Positions 26,463 to 34,499 of a stretch of DNA of 64,000 nucleotides are shown piece by piece. Source of the DNA: Thermohalobaculum sp039026375 (GTDB lineage: Bacteria > Pseudomonadota > Alphaproteobacteria > Rhodobacterales > Rhodobacteraceae); NCBI GenBank assembly GCA_039026375.1, contig JBCCML010000002.1, positions 1-64,000 on the forward strand, written 5' to 3'. Each line of letters begins with the position of its first letter. Position 1 is the stretch's first letter. The notes beneath the pieces are model-generated. The model made no database searches. It worked only from the letters and a program-made list of their open reading frames with translations, and was not told where the DNA came from. The position numbers were made by a program, and so were the translations under genes.

Positions 26463-26536
26463 TGGGGAATAGGTTAACGGTAGACCCGCGGACTCTGACT
26501 CCGTTAGTCCTGGTTCGAATCCAGGTTCCCCAGCCA
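26463..26536 (+). tRNA. tRNA-Gln (anticodon CTG)
   Basis: A full cloverleaf can be folded by eye. The 7-bp acceptor stem is TGGGGAA with TTCCCCA. The D-arm is GGT/ACC and the anticodon stem GCGGA/TCCGT encloses loop CTCTGAC with CTG at 26495-26497. The T-arm is CCTGG/CCAGG with loop TTCGAAT. The discriminator is G and CCA is encoded (26534-26536). It reads CAG codons. The segment behind it begins an accessory region with direct repeats, so the gene may mark an integration locus. Confidence 0.95.
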
Positions 26537-26912
26537 GATCCCTTGTGCACCATCCTAACGCATTTCGGCACCCTCCGACCGACACTAGTCGTGGCCGGGA
26601 CGATCCCGCTGGCATTGCGTTTGTCTGCACTGCTCAGCATCAGCCCGACCTTGACCAGCAGGCGTTGTGGTGTCGCCAAGGCGCAGGTGACGCCGGGCCA
26701 AGTCGACTGGTCTGCAGCACACTTGGCATACGCAAGTCATACGGAAATCATACGCGGATCATACACCGGTTTTGACAGCGCCGGGGCCATTTCAGCGCCC
26801 TTACTCGCGGTCTCGGCATTTGCCTACTGCCCCCAGTCCCCCTGTGCGGAATCCCACATCGCCGTCACCTGATTCGTGGCACCCATCCTGAAAGATCCAG
26901 AAAGGTGCTGCG
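26537..26912. other. Intergenic stretch between tRNA-Gln and the small membrane peptide
   Basis: No convincing gene is seen in these 376 bases on either strand. The stretch holds the first copy of the 83-bp direct repeat (26700-26782). The rest shows no terminator-like hairpin that I can identify. Open frames here cross the tRNA or lack family-like sequence. Confidence 0.6.
26700..26782. repeat. 83-bp direct repeat, copy A, with four 11-bp-spaced CATAC motifs
   Basis: Matches copy B (33305-33387) at 77 of 83 positions by hand alignment, including an identical 32-base run. Within it CATAC begins at 26727, 26738, 26749 and 26760, exactly 11 bp apart, one helical turn. On the other strand this reads as GTATG repeats. 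It could be a set of recombinase arm sites, regulator iterons, or the scar of an element inserted near the tRNA. Confidence 0.85.
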
Positions 26913-27035
26913 ATGACCCAGAAATCGAAAACCCAAACCGCCCCGCTGCAACCCATGTTTGTCGACGTCAGCACATCGCCAATCGGTGAATTGGCCGCAA
27001 TCAGCCTGTTGCTGCTGTCCTTTCTGCTGATCTGA
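26913..27035 (+). CDS. Putative 40-aa single-span membrane peptide
   Basis: A short frame from ATG to TGA: a polar N-terminal half (MTQKSKTQTAPLQPM) followed by a C-terminal hydrophobic helix (LAAISLLLLSFLLI) that ends the protein, a tail-anchor-like layout. A weak AGG precedes the ATG. It lies about 110 bases before the cyclase gene in the same direction and could be a small partner in its transcript. There is no known family; short length keeps confidence modest. Confidence 0.4.
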   Translation: MTQKSKTQTAPLQPMFVDVSTSPIGELAAISLLLLSFLLI

Positions 27036-27142
27036 GAGCGTTGGGCGGCCCAAATCGACGCCATCCATTTGCTTGTCTGCCCCCTTTTGTCGAAGGATGA
27101 CATGAGCGAAGTCGTCAACCAGTACGACCAGAGGGGGCCCGA

Positions 27143-28972
27143 TTGCTGGCGCGGTACGTCATGAGCGTGTGCATTGCGGGTCTGCTTGCCCTGCTGTCGG
27201 TGTCGCCGACGGCCCAGCGCTTCGAAGACAAGACCGGTCTGGGTCTGCTTTACATGCTGCGTGGATCGGTAGAGGCGCCGCCGGGTGCGCTGGTCATTGC
27301 GCTGGACTCGCAATCGGTGGCTTGGCTGAACCGAAACGTCAGGGACCTTGCCGCCGGTGACCTGCGAGGCTGCTTGACCCCCCATGCGGTCGAGATCCTG
27401 GAACGGACGCGCAATATCAACGCCGTGCCACGCGCCGTGCATTCCTGCCTGCTGCAGACCCTTGCCCCGCTCCAGCCGTCTGTGGTGGTCTTTGACATCA
27501 ACTTCAATTCGGACGGTCCGGACGATCAGGCCTTCGCGGCGGCCATCCAACAGCATGGCAACGTGGTCCTGTTGGAGCGGGTCATCACCGATGGTTTGAT
27601 CCGAAGCCTGGCCCCGGCGCCTCCGCTATCAGACGCCGCGGGCGCCCTGGCCATGTTCAAATCCGACGGATCGAACAGCGAGGTCGCCACATCATACCCG
27701 ACCAGGCTGGCATTGTTGCCGGATAAGGAGGCGATGCCGCTGGCCGCCTTACGCCTGCAGGGAGGCCCAGCACCTGACCGGGCCATGCCGCCCCTTCAGA
27801 TGGTCTGGTTCTATGGGCCGCCGCAATCGATACCGACGGTCAGCATCCGAACAGCGCTTTCGGACGCCAGCGCATTACCGGCCGATCTGTCGGAAACCGT
27901 TGTCTTTATCGGCGCCTCTGACCCCGCCACACCGCAATCCGCTGATCACTTTTTGATGCCCTCGTTTTTCGGATCCGAGCAGAAAATTGGCGGGGTTGAG
28001 ATTGCCGCTACCGCTTATCTGAATCTGCTGCAGGGCGCCCTGCCCCGCCGTCTGGCAGCAATCGAGACGCTTGTGGTTGTCTTCTTTGTGTCGCTGGCAA
28101 TCCTCGTGGCCGGCTTGTCCTTCGCCGGTCGAAAGGCGGTCTTTGCAGTTGTGATCGTGGCGGCGGTCTATCTCGGCATCAGTGCGCTTTTGTTCACCGC
28201 GGCGACACTGTCGCTGCCCGTGGCGATGCCGCTTCTGATCAGTGCGCCGATGGCAATTTTTCTGGCGACAATCCTGCAGTACCGGGTGGCTCAGGAATTT
28301 GTGCGCCGCCTGGCCCCGCGCCGATTGGCCGATGAATTGTTGAGTCTGTCCTCGGCTCAGCGTTCGTCGCCGCGCAAGGAAGACGCGACCGTGATGTTCA
28401 TCGACCTCGAGGGGTCAACGTATCTGGGCACGCGCCTCCCACCAGACCTCTACCATGACATGGTCGGCGCTTACTACGAGATCGCCGGCGCCGAGATCGA
28501 AGCGCGCGGCGGTTCAATCGTCGAGTTCAAAGGCGACGGCGTTTTGGCGATCTTCGGCAGGGCCGAGTTGGGGCCCCGGCACGCCGCGGCAGCCGTTGAG
28601 GCGGCAACCAACATCAGCGCGCGGATTGACGGCCTCGACTCGCATCCGGACGCCACAGGCACAAACCGGCTCAAGCTGCGATTTGGGATCAATTCGGGCA
28701 ACGATCTCACCCTGGGGGCGGTCGGCACGGACACCCGTTTTAACTTCAACGCCGTGGGTGACACGGTCAACACGGCCGCCCGACTAGAGCAGTTGGGCAA
28801 ACGGTATCACGAAGAGAAAACCGACGTAATTTTGCTGAGCGGAGAAACGTTTGACGCCTCCGGCCTGACGGACGCCGACGCGATTTGGACGGACGCTGTT
28901 CAGTTGAGCGGCCGCACCGAACAGACCGACATTTACCGTATACTTCCCAGAAGATTAAAAACCGTTGAGTAA
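27143..28972 (+). CDS. CHASE2-domain class III adenylate/guanylate cyclase
   Basis: A 609-aa membrane-bound signalling enzyme. After one N-terminal helix (ages 6-25 hydrophobic residues) comes an extracytoplasmic CHASE2 sensor domain to about residue 300, with typical GALVIALDSQSVAWL and VVFDINFNSDGPDDQAFAAAI motifs. Three closely spaced membrane helices span about 308-385. The C-terminal class III cyclase domain has metal-binding Asp421 (MFIDLEGST) and Asp465 (FKGDGVLAIFG), with GDTVNTAARLEQLG in the active site. Whether cAMP or cGMP is made is not decidable by eye. TTG at 27143 follows GAGGGGG; ATG at 27161 is an alternative. The FecR-TPR-barrel gene follows within 45 bases. Confidence 0.88.
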   Translation: MLARYVMSVCIAGLLALLSVSPTAQRFEDKTGLGLLYMLRGSVEAPPGALVIALDSQSVAWLNRNVRDLAAGDLRGCLTPHAVEILERTRNINAVPRAVHSCLLQTLAPLQPSVVVFDINFNSDGPDDQAFAAAIQQHGNVVLLERVITDGLIRSLAPAPPLSDAAGALAMFKSDGSNSEVATSYPTRLALLPDKEAMPLAALRLQGGPAPDRAMPPLQMVWFYGPPQSIPTVSIRTALSDASALPADLSETVVFIGASDPATPQSADHFLMPSFFGSEQKIGGVEIAATAYLNLLQGALPRRLAAIETLVVVFFVSLAILVAGLSFAGRKAVFAVVIVAAVYLGISALLFTAATLSLPVAMPLLISAPMAIFLATILQYRVAQEFVRRLAPRRLADELLSLSSAQRSSPRKEDATVMFIDLEGSTYLGTRLPPDLYHDMVGAYYEIAGAEIEARGGSIVEFKGDGVLAIFGRAELGPRHAAAAVEAATNISARIDGLDSHPDATGTNRLKLRFGINSGNDLTLGAVGTDTRFNFNAVGDTVNTAARLEQLGKRYHEEKTDVILLSGETFDASGLTDADAIWTDAVQLSGRTEQTDIYRILPRRLKTVE

Positions 28973-29015
28973 TCGCTCCCAATTTGGCACATTCATTAAT
29001 CACGGGGGTGATGAC

Positions 29016-32000
29016 GTGTCTTATTGGAACAGAAAAATTTTTTATACGGCTGCGCTACTTGCAGCTATTTCGGCGTCACCGTCGGCGGCGCGCGACGCAT
29101 GCCCCGGTGGGGCTGAACCAAGGGGCGAGATTGTTGCGCTAGACGGAACTGTCACAGGCCGTGCGTCCGACGGCACACCGTTTCAGATCGACGTCGGCAC
29201 CCGGCTTTGCACCAGCGATCGGATCGAAACTGGCGCACGCTCGCGTGTTGAATTCCGGTTGACCGGCAAGAACACCACGACCGGCAGTTCCAGCAACTCG
29301 GTGACGATCATTCCTGACAGCGAGGACGCCTGCCTGGAACTGACGTCGGGCGTCATTTCGTTCATCAGTTCGGTCGTCGGCTCGCACTGTATCCGAACGC
29401 CGTTGATCGACGCGGGTATCGACGGCACCGAAGCAATTGTGGCCGTCGACCCTGTCACCGGCGCGTCCTTCGTGCTGGTGCGCGAAGGCGTGGTCACGGT
29501 CACTGACCGGCGGTCAGCGGCGTCGGCGACCACGCAGCTGCGCTTGACCGCCATGGCCCTGCAACAGCGGCCGGCGGCATTTGCGACGCCTGACCAAACG
29601 CTGATCTTGGCAACGCCGGAAAACGTGCCGCCCATCTTCCGGGAACTTCTGCTGAACCCAGAGGGCGCAACCGATTGGGCCGTCTACTTCCCGCCGATCC
29701 TGCTGGCCGCGGGGACACAGAACGCCGATGTGCAGCGTGCCGCGCGCCTTTTGGATCAGGGCGATCCCGCGGGCGCCGAAGCTTTGTTGAAGCAATTGTC
29801 GCTGGACGGCTTCGACAAGGGCGCGGCACTCAGTCTGCGCACCATCATCGCCCTGTACCTCAATCGTACCGAAGACGGTGTCCGCTTTGCCGAACAGGCG
29901 CTGGCTGCGGCGCCCGGCCTTGGGGCAAGCCACATCGCGGTCAGCTATGCTGAGCAAGCCGTTGGTAATCTGCCGGAAGCACGCGATGCCGCCGAAAACG
30001 CGATCGACGTTGATCCCGGTGACGCGTACGGCTGGGCGCGTCTGGCCGAGCTGGAGATGACCATCGGCAACGTCTCAGCCGCCAGGACGGCCGCCAGTCG
30101 ATCCTTGGCCATTACCGAGACAGCGCTGGCCCACGCGGTAATGGGCCTGGCGGCCCTGTCGCGGTCCGACATCGCCGGCGCGGAGGCATCTTTCACCCGC
30201 GGCATCGCCGTGGACAGTGAAGCGCCCCTGCCCCGGCTGGGCCTGGGCCTCACGCGGATCCGGGATGGCGAGCTCGACCAGGGGCTGCTGGAAATCGAAA
30301 CGGCCGTCGCTCTTGATCCGCGCCGCGCCGCGCTGCGAACATGGCTTGGGCGCGCCTATGCCGAAGGCGGAGATGCGGAAAAGGCGCTCAGCCAATTCGA
30401 ACTGGCGACCGAAGCAGATCCCGATGATCCCAACGCCTTCCTCTTCCGCGCGCTTGTGCTCTACGGCCAGAACCGCCCCATCGCGGCGCTGGACGCCCTG
30501 GAACAAGCCCAACGCCTAGGCGATCGTCGCGGGACGGTGCGCTCGACCACCGGGCTTGGCGAGGACCGGGCCGTGCGCGGCGCCGCGCTGGGCCGCATCT
30601 ACGACGTCCTGGGGCTGGAGCAACGGGCCCTGGCCGCCGGGGCCGCCTCCGTCGCCGCTGACCCCCGCAACCCCGAAGCACGCCGGTTCCTGGGCAACAT
30701 CTTCCGCACGCAGCGCGACTCCGAGATCATGCAGACCAGCGAGCTCTTGATGGCCGATCTGCTGAGCCCGCCGTCGAAGACCCCCTACCAGCTGCAACTG
30801 GCCGAGACGGACCTGGCCCTGCTGGAGACGTCTGGCCCCACGCGGATCACCTTCAGCGAGTTCGGCCCCGCCTTCGAAAGCAATGGCTTCCGCCTGGACC
30901 TGTCGGGCGTGGTGGGCAGCTTCGGCAACGAGACAGCCGTCACAGTCCTTCAAGACAACGTCTCCATCTCACTGGGACAGCTGTTCTTCGAAGACGATGG
31001 GTTCAGGGCAAACAACGACATTGAACAGAAGGTGTTCGGTGGTCTGGTAAAATTTGCCGTAAGCGAGCGACTGACGTTGCTGGGCGAGTATAGGAATCGC
31101 CAGACCCAGGCCGGAGACCGCGAGCTAGATTTCTTTGGCAACTTCGACCCAACGTTCAGACAGACGTTTGACAGGGAGTTTTTCCGCTTCGGTTTCAATT
31201 TTGAGGCTGGGGCAGGCACGAACGTTCTGGGCGCCATCACTGGGGGTAGCCTCTCCGCTGTCACAACCTCGGTTCAACCTGGCTTTTTCGTCGATACAAC
31301 CAATACGGTTAACGAGGGCGAAGAAGCGCTACACGTCCAAACTCAGATGATCAGTGATCTCGTCGCGTTATTGGACGTAGGTGGGACAGTTACGCTGGGC
31401 GGCAGCTTTGCAAGGACTGATGTGTCGCGAGTTACAAACGCGTTCACACCAGGTTTTGTAACTCCCCCTCCGTTCCCACCGATCCCATTTCCGCCAAATA
31501 CGCTCGTCACCTCGCAGGCCTCTGTGGTCGACCACATCAATGTTTATGCTTACCTAAACCTCGAGCCGTTCGAAGGAATCGAGGTCGAAATTGGCGGAAG
31601 CTACGACCTGTATGATGATGAAGCTGGTATTGGTACGCGTTCGCGCTTCAACCCAAAGTTTGGCTTGCGACTTACGCCAATGGACAGGCTTGAAATCAGG
31701 GCGGCATACACACAAACCCTCACACCAAGACTTGTGACGAACCAACTGCTTGAGCCCACTTCGATCATGGGTTTCCAACAGTATGTTGACACCATCAACG
31801 GTGCCTATGTTGAAAGTGTAGGCATCGCATTTGATGCTGAACCGTTTCAAGACTGGCGCATCGGGGGAAGCGCTGCGCGGCGTGTTTGGGACTCTCCTGC
31901 GGGCGGAGTAGTGGCTCCGGAAACACAGGATTTCATCGTCCAAGGCTATGTCCAAAGGAGCTTTGGCGACAGGATATCCCTGTCAATAGGCGCATACCAC

Positions 32001-32363
32001 GAAAGCGCTGAGTCAGATTTTTTGTTCGATGTCGACGACTTTCGGTTGACGTCTTTCCCAATCACGGCGCGCTTTTTTGATCCCAGCGGATTCTTTATAG
32101 CCTTGGACGTAGAACCAGCCTTTCATCGTTTCACGCTAGACAATTTTGCTGGCAACCAAAGGGGAAGCGACCAATTCGTCGTTGTGAACCTTGGAGCTGG
32201 TTTTCGCCTTCCTGACGACCTTGGGATTGTCAGTCTCGAAGCACAGAATCTCCTGGACGACGACATCCGTGTCCAGGATCGCTCATTCCGGCGCAATATC
32301 TTCACAGTACCGCGCTTTGCGCCGGATTTGACAATCATGGCGCGCGGTACTCTACAGTTCTGA
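29016..32363 (+). CDS. FecR-domain, TPR and outer-membrane barrel fusion protein
   Basis: A 1115-aa exported protein. A signal peptide covers the first ~27 residues (AALLAAISASPSAARD). A FecR-type domain occupies about 31-168 (GEIVALDGTVTGRASDG, LCTSDRIETGARSRVEF, VLVREGVVTVTD). TPR-like helical repeats run about 221-505 (AENAIDVDPGDAYGWARLAE, ATEADPDDPNAFLFRALVLY). From about 608 the protein is beta-strand-rich with TonB-receptor-like strands and ends in ARGTLQF, a terminal Phe like outer-membrane barrels. GTG at 29016 follows GGGGGTGA; a TTG 17 codons upstream overlaps the cyclase gene. Base composition falls sharply near the start of the barrel. The adjacent cyclase suggests a signalling partner. 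Confidence 0.82.
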   Translation: MSYWNRKIFYTAALLAAISASPSAARDACPGGAEPRGEIVALDGTVTGRASDGTPFQIDVGTRLCTSDRIETGARSRVEFRLTGKNTTTGSSSNSVTIIPDSEDACLELTSGVISFISSVVGSHCIRTPLIDAGIDGTEAIVAVDPVTGASFVLVREGVVTVTDRRSAASATTQLRLTAMALQQRPAAFATPDQTLILATPENVPPIFRELLLNPEGATDWAVYFPPILLAAGTQNADVQRAARLLDQGDPAGAEALLKQLSLDGFDKGAALSLRTIIALYLNRTEDGVRFAEQALAAAPGLGASHIAVSYAEQAVGNLPEARDAAENAIDVDPGDAYGWARLAELEMTIGNVSAARTAASRSLAITETALAHAVMGLAALSRSDIAGAEASFTRGIAVDSEAPLPRLGLGLTRIRDGELDQGLLEIETAVALDPRRAALRTWLGRAYAEGGDAEKALSQFELATEADPDDPNAFLFRALVLYGQNRPIAALDALEQAQRLGDRRGTVRSTTGLGEDRAVRGAALGRIYDVLGLEQRALAAGAASVAADPRNPEARRFLGNIFRTQRDSEIMQTSELLMADLLSPPSKTPYQLQLAETDLALLETSGPTRITFSEFGPAFESNGFRLDLSGVVGSFGNETAVTVLQDNVSISLGQLFFEDDGFRANNDIEQKVFGGLVKFAVSERLTLLGEYRNRQTQAGDRELDFFGNFDPTFRQTFDREFFRFGFNFEAGAGTNVLGAITGGSLSAVTTSVQPGFFVDTTNTVNEGEEALHVQTQMISDLVALLDVGGTVTLGGSFARTDVSRVTNAFTPGFVTPPPFPPIPFPPNTLVTSQASVVDHINVYAYLNLEPFEGIEVEIGGSYDLYDDEAGIGTRSRFNPKFGLRLTPMDRLEIRAAYTQTLTPRLVTNQLLEPTSIMGFQQYVDTINGAYVESVGIAFDAEPFQDWRIGGSAARRVWDSPAGGVVAPETQDFIVQGYVQRSFGDRISLSIGAYHESAESDFLFDVDDFRLTSFPITARFFDPSGFFIALDVEPAFHRFTLDNFAGNQRGSDQFVVVNLGAGFRLPDDLGIVSLEAQNLLDDDIRVQDRSFRRNIFTVPRFAPDLTIMARGTLQF

Positions 32364-32373
32364 GGAGAGTAAA

Positions 32374-32958
32374 ATGTTATTCCGACAAGGTATTCTATCT
32401 GCTGCAAGTTTGGCTTTGGTAGTTCTCACCGGTACGTCGCTCGCGCACGCTGATGCGCCGACCACCGCAGACGAATTGGCGGCACGTTTGAACGAACTTT
32501 TTCCTAACAATACGGTTGAAGCCGTCTCAGTTTCTGGCACTTTTGACCAAGCAGGGACCGTTACGCCTTTCATTTATTTTCTTGAAGATGGTCAGGAAAG
32601 TTTCCAGCCCGGCAGCGAAGCCGCCTTGTATTCTGCCACAGGTGTCGAAATTAGTGTCAGAGCAACTCAGTTCGTCTTCGAACCATCAACTCCACCTTCA
32701 CAGACATTTAAAAGATGCAACCCGGCAACTGAGATTTATGGCAGCGTAGCGACACCAAATTTTGCAGTAATATGGTGTTATGATGACTTTGAGGCGGGCA
32801 ATCTTGGAAGACCCGGCACCTTTAACCTCAAGCGCGAGGAAATTACGAACGGCGAAAATGGGACCTGGGAGTGGTCAACCCGAATGTTGAATTGTAGCAA
32901 CCCGGTTGACAGGTTCGTGCTAATGACCCGTCAAGTTGCTGAGCTTGCGTGCCAGTAA
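32374..32958 (+). CDS. Small secreted protein of unknown function
   Basis: A 194-aa protein with a clear signal peptide (MLFRQGILSAASLALVVLTG, cleavage near AHA at 26). The mature region has four cysteines (RCNP, WCYDD, NCSN, and the penultimate residue), probably two disulfides. No family is recognised. It follows the barrel gene by 10 bases with a good GAGGAGAG ribosome site, so it is in the same transcript and probably acts in the periplasm or at the outer membrane with the barrel protein. It shares the lower GC of the barrel-coding part. Confidence 0.7.
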   Translation: MLFRQGILSAASLALVVLTGTSLAHADAPTTADELAARLNELFPNNTVEAVSVSGTFDQAGTVTPFIYFLEDGQESFQPGSEAALYSATGVEISVRATQFVFEPSTPPSQTFKRCNPATEIYGSVATPNFAVIWCYDDFEAGNLGRPGTFNLKREEITNGENGTWEWSTRMLNCSNPVDRFVLMTRQVAELACQ

Positions 32959-32992
32959 TCTATCCTGATTGAGTGTAAGCTTAATTTACCGA

Positions 32993-33050
32993 GAGTGGGG
33001 CGAAGCAACTAGTTGAAACTTCATCAGCTAGTCGGCGTCCCACTCATTTT
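32993..33050 (+). terminator. Long hairpin with T-run after the island operon
   Basis: Outer arms GAGTGGGG (32993-33000) and TCCCACTC (33038-33045) pair over 8 bp (one G-T). Inner arms ACTAG (33008-33012) and CTAGT (33028-33032) add a second stem. ATTTT follows directly. It lies 35 bases after the stop at 32958, which suits transcription termination of the cyclase-barrel operon. Confidence 0.45.
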
Positions 33051-33304
33051 ACAAAGCGCCTTCATTAGGTGCTCGTTGCAGATCAGCGGCATTTGAGCTG
33101 GCGCCTGCACTATGCAGGGTACTCCGACAAGTCGCAGCAAGGCTGAAACAACTCCATGAGAATATGAGAGAGTTCCTTTGCCGCTTGGCGGGTGCGGCTA
33201 ACTGTTTTGTCGAAACAGGTTGTGGCCACGGAACACTATGAGCTAGCGAGAAATAGGTAGCACAGACATGCGCGAAGACTGTTACGCGCACCATTGTCAT
33301 CCAT

Positions 33305-33387
33305 AAGTCGACTGCTCTGCAACACGTTTGGCATACGCGAGTCATACGGAAATCATACGCGGATCATACACGGGTTTTGACAGCGCC
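33305..33387. repeat. 83-bp direct repeat, copy B
   Basis: Second copy of the repeat at 26700-26782, same orientation, 6 mismatches in 83 by hand alignment. CATAC begins at 33332, 33343, 33354 and 33365, keeping the 11-bp spacing. Sequence on either side of the two copies is not alike, so the repeat unit itself seems to be the duplicated entity. The two copies frame 6.5 kb carrying the cyclase and barrel genes. Confidence 0.85.
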
Positions 33388-33591
33388 CATCCGGTACGGT
33401 GCCTCTCGCTGATTGGAGCTTTCACGGCAATCTGCGGGTAGTCTGCAACCGGCATTAGCGCGCCGACTGGGGCTAACACATCAGGCGATCAGCTGATTTC
33501 GCTGGACGATCCGATCAATGGGCGGTACGCGAAAAGGCGTCAACAGTGTTGTGCCCCGGTCCCTGACCGAGCGCAGGAAGAGAGTTGCTAA

Positions 33592-34467
33592 ATGCCTAGA
33601 AAATATCACTTTATTTCGGGCCTTCCGCGTTCCGGATCGACGTTGACGGCGGCATTGCTGCGCCAGAACCCGCGGTTCCACGCCGGCATGTCCAGTCCCA
33701 TTGCCAGCCTGTTCGACGGGATGATCGCGCAGGTGTCGGCAGGGACTGAGCTATCCTCGACCGTGACCGCCGCCCAGCGCGCCCGACTGCTGCGCGGCTT
33801 GTTCGAGAGCTACTACGCCGATAACACCGAAGACGTGATCTTTGACACCAACCGTGCCTGGACTGCCAACCTCCCCGCGCTGATGGAGGTCTTCCCAGAC
33901 GCCAAGCTGATCTGCCTCGTACGCGATGTTTCCTGGATTATGGACTCGATGGAACGTCAGTTTCGCCAGAATGCCTTTGAACACACACGACTTTTCAATT
34001 CGCCCGGCGAGCGCTCCACCGTCTACACTCGGGTCGAGGCGCTCGCAGGTGCGAACCGCCTGGTAGGCTATCCTTGGCACGCGCTGCGCGAGGCGTGCTA
34101 TTCGGATTTCGCTGATCGGCTTGTGATCGTTGAGTATGATCTGTTGACTCAACGACCTGCCGAGGTCTTCAAACTGATCTATGAATTTCTAGAAGAGCCC
34201 ATCTACGACCACGAATTTGCTGAGGTCGACTACGATGCACCAGCCTTTGACGCGGGGCTGGGGCTAAATGGGCTGCACCGGGTACACAAGAAGGTAGCTC
34301 CCCGTCCCCGTCAGACGATTATGCCGCCTGATCTGTTCGAAAAGTACAGCAAACTGGCATTTTGGCGTGACTTACCAAACTCCAAGGCGTTTCGGATTGT
34401 GGCCAATGCGCCGGAAGGTGGCGCGGATGCCGAAATGCCAGGCCCAACCGAGCCGGTCGGCGCCTAA
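33592..34467 (+). CDS. Sulfotransferase family protein
   Basis: A 291-aa PAPS-dependent sulfotransferase-fold protein. The N-terminal 5'-phosphosulfate loop is ISGLPRSGSTLTAALL at about residues 8-23, and a 3'-phosphate-binding region is plausible around KLICLVRDVSWIMDSMER. There is no signal peptide or membrane helix, so it is cytoplasmic. The acceptor could be a sugar, lipid or small metabolite; it cannot be read from sequence. It stands alone with a good ribosome site and converges on the multicopper oxidase gene. Confidence 0.88.
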   Translation: MPRKYHFISGLPRSGSTLTAALLRQNPRFHAGMSSPIASLFDGMIAQVSAGTELSSTVTAAQRARLLRGLFESYYADNTEDVIFDTNRAWTANLPALMEVFPDAKLICLVRDVSWIMDSMERQFRQNAFEHTRLFNSPGERSTVYTRVEALAGANRLVGYPWHALREACYSDFADRLVIVEYDLLTQRPAEVFKLIYEFLEEPIYDHEFAEVDYDAPAFDAGLGLNGLHRVHKKVAPRPRQTIMPPDLFEKYSKLAFWRDLPNSKAFRIVANAPEGGADAEMPGPTEPVGA

Positions 34468-34499
34468 CGACCAACTCACCGCGGCGCCCCTAGCGAGGG

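Larger units (their letters stand above)
32959..33591. other. 633-bp intergenic stretch with hairpin and second direct repeat
   Basis: No gene can be supported here. The stretch contains a long hairpin after the secreted-protein gene (32993-33050) and copy B of the 83-bp repeat (33305-33387). A + strand frame around 33062-33240 contains a plausible helical segment (RLKQLHENMREFLCRLAG) that could be a gene remnant, but no family is recognised. The sulfotransferase ribosome site (AGGAAGAGAG) ends the stretch. Confidence 0.6.

Noticed and set aside
26462..26872. 136-aa + strand frame running through tRNA-Gln and repeat copy A
   Set aside because: It includes the whole tRNA gene and a non-coding repeat, so it is not a protein gene.
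33049..33345. 98-aa frame on the - strand, and a helical-looking + strand frame, in the gap before the sulfotransferase
   Set aside because: The minus frame has Cys/Ser/Leu-rich random composition and ends in the direct repeat; the plus frame lacks a start and a recognisable family. A gene remnant is possible but not supportable.
26700..33387. The 83-bp repeats as a CRISPR array or as insertion-sequence ends
   Set aside because: There are only two copies 6.6 kb apart, in direct rather than inverted orientation, with no cas or transposase gene between them.
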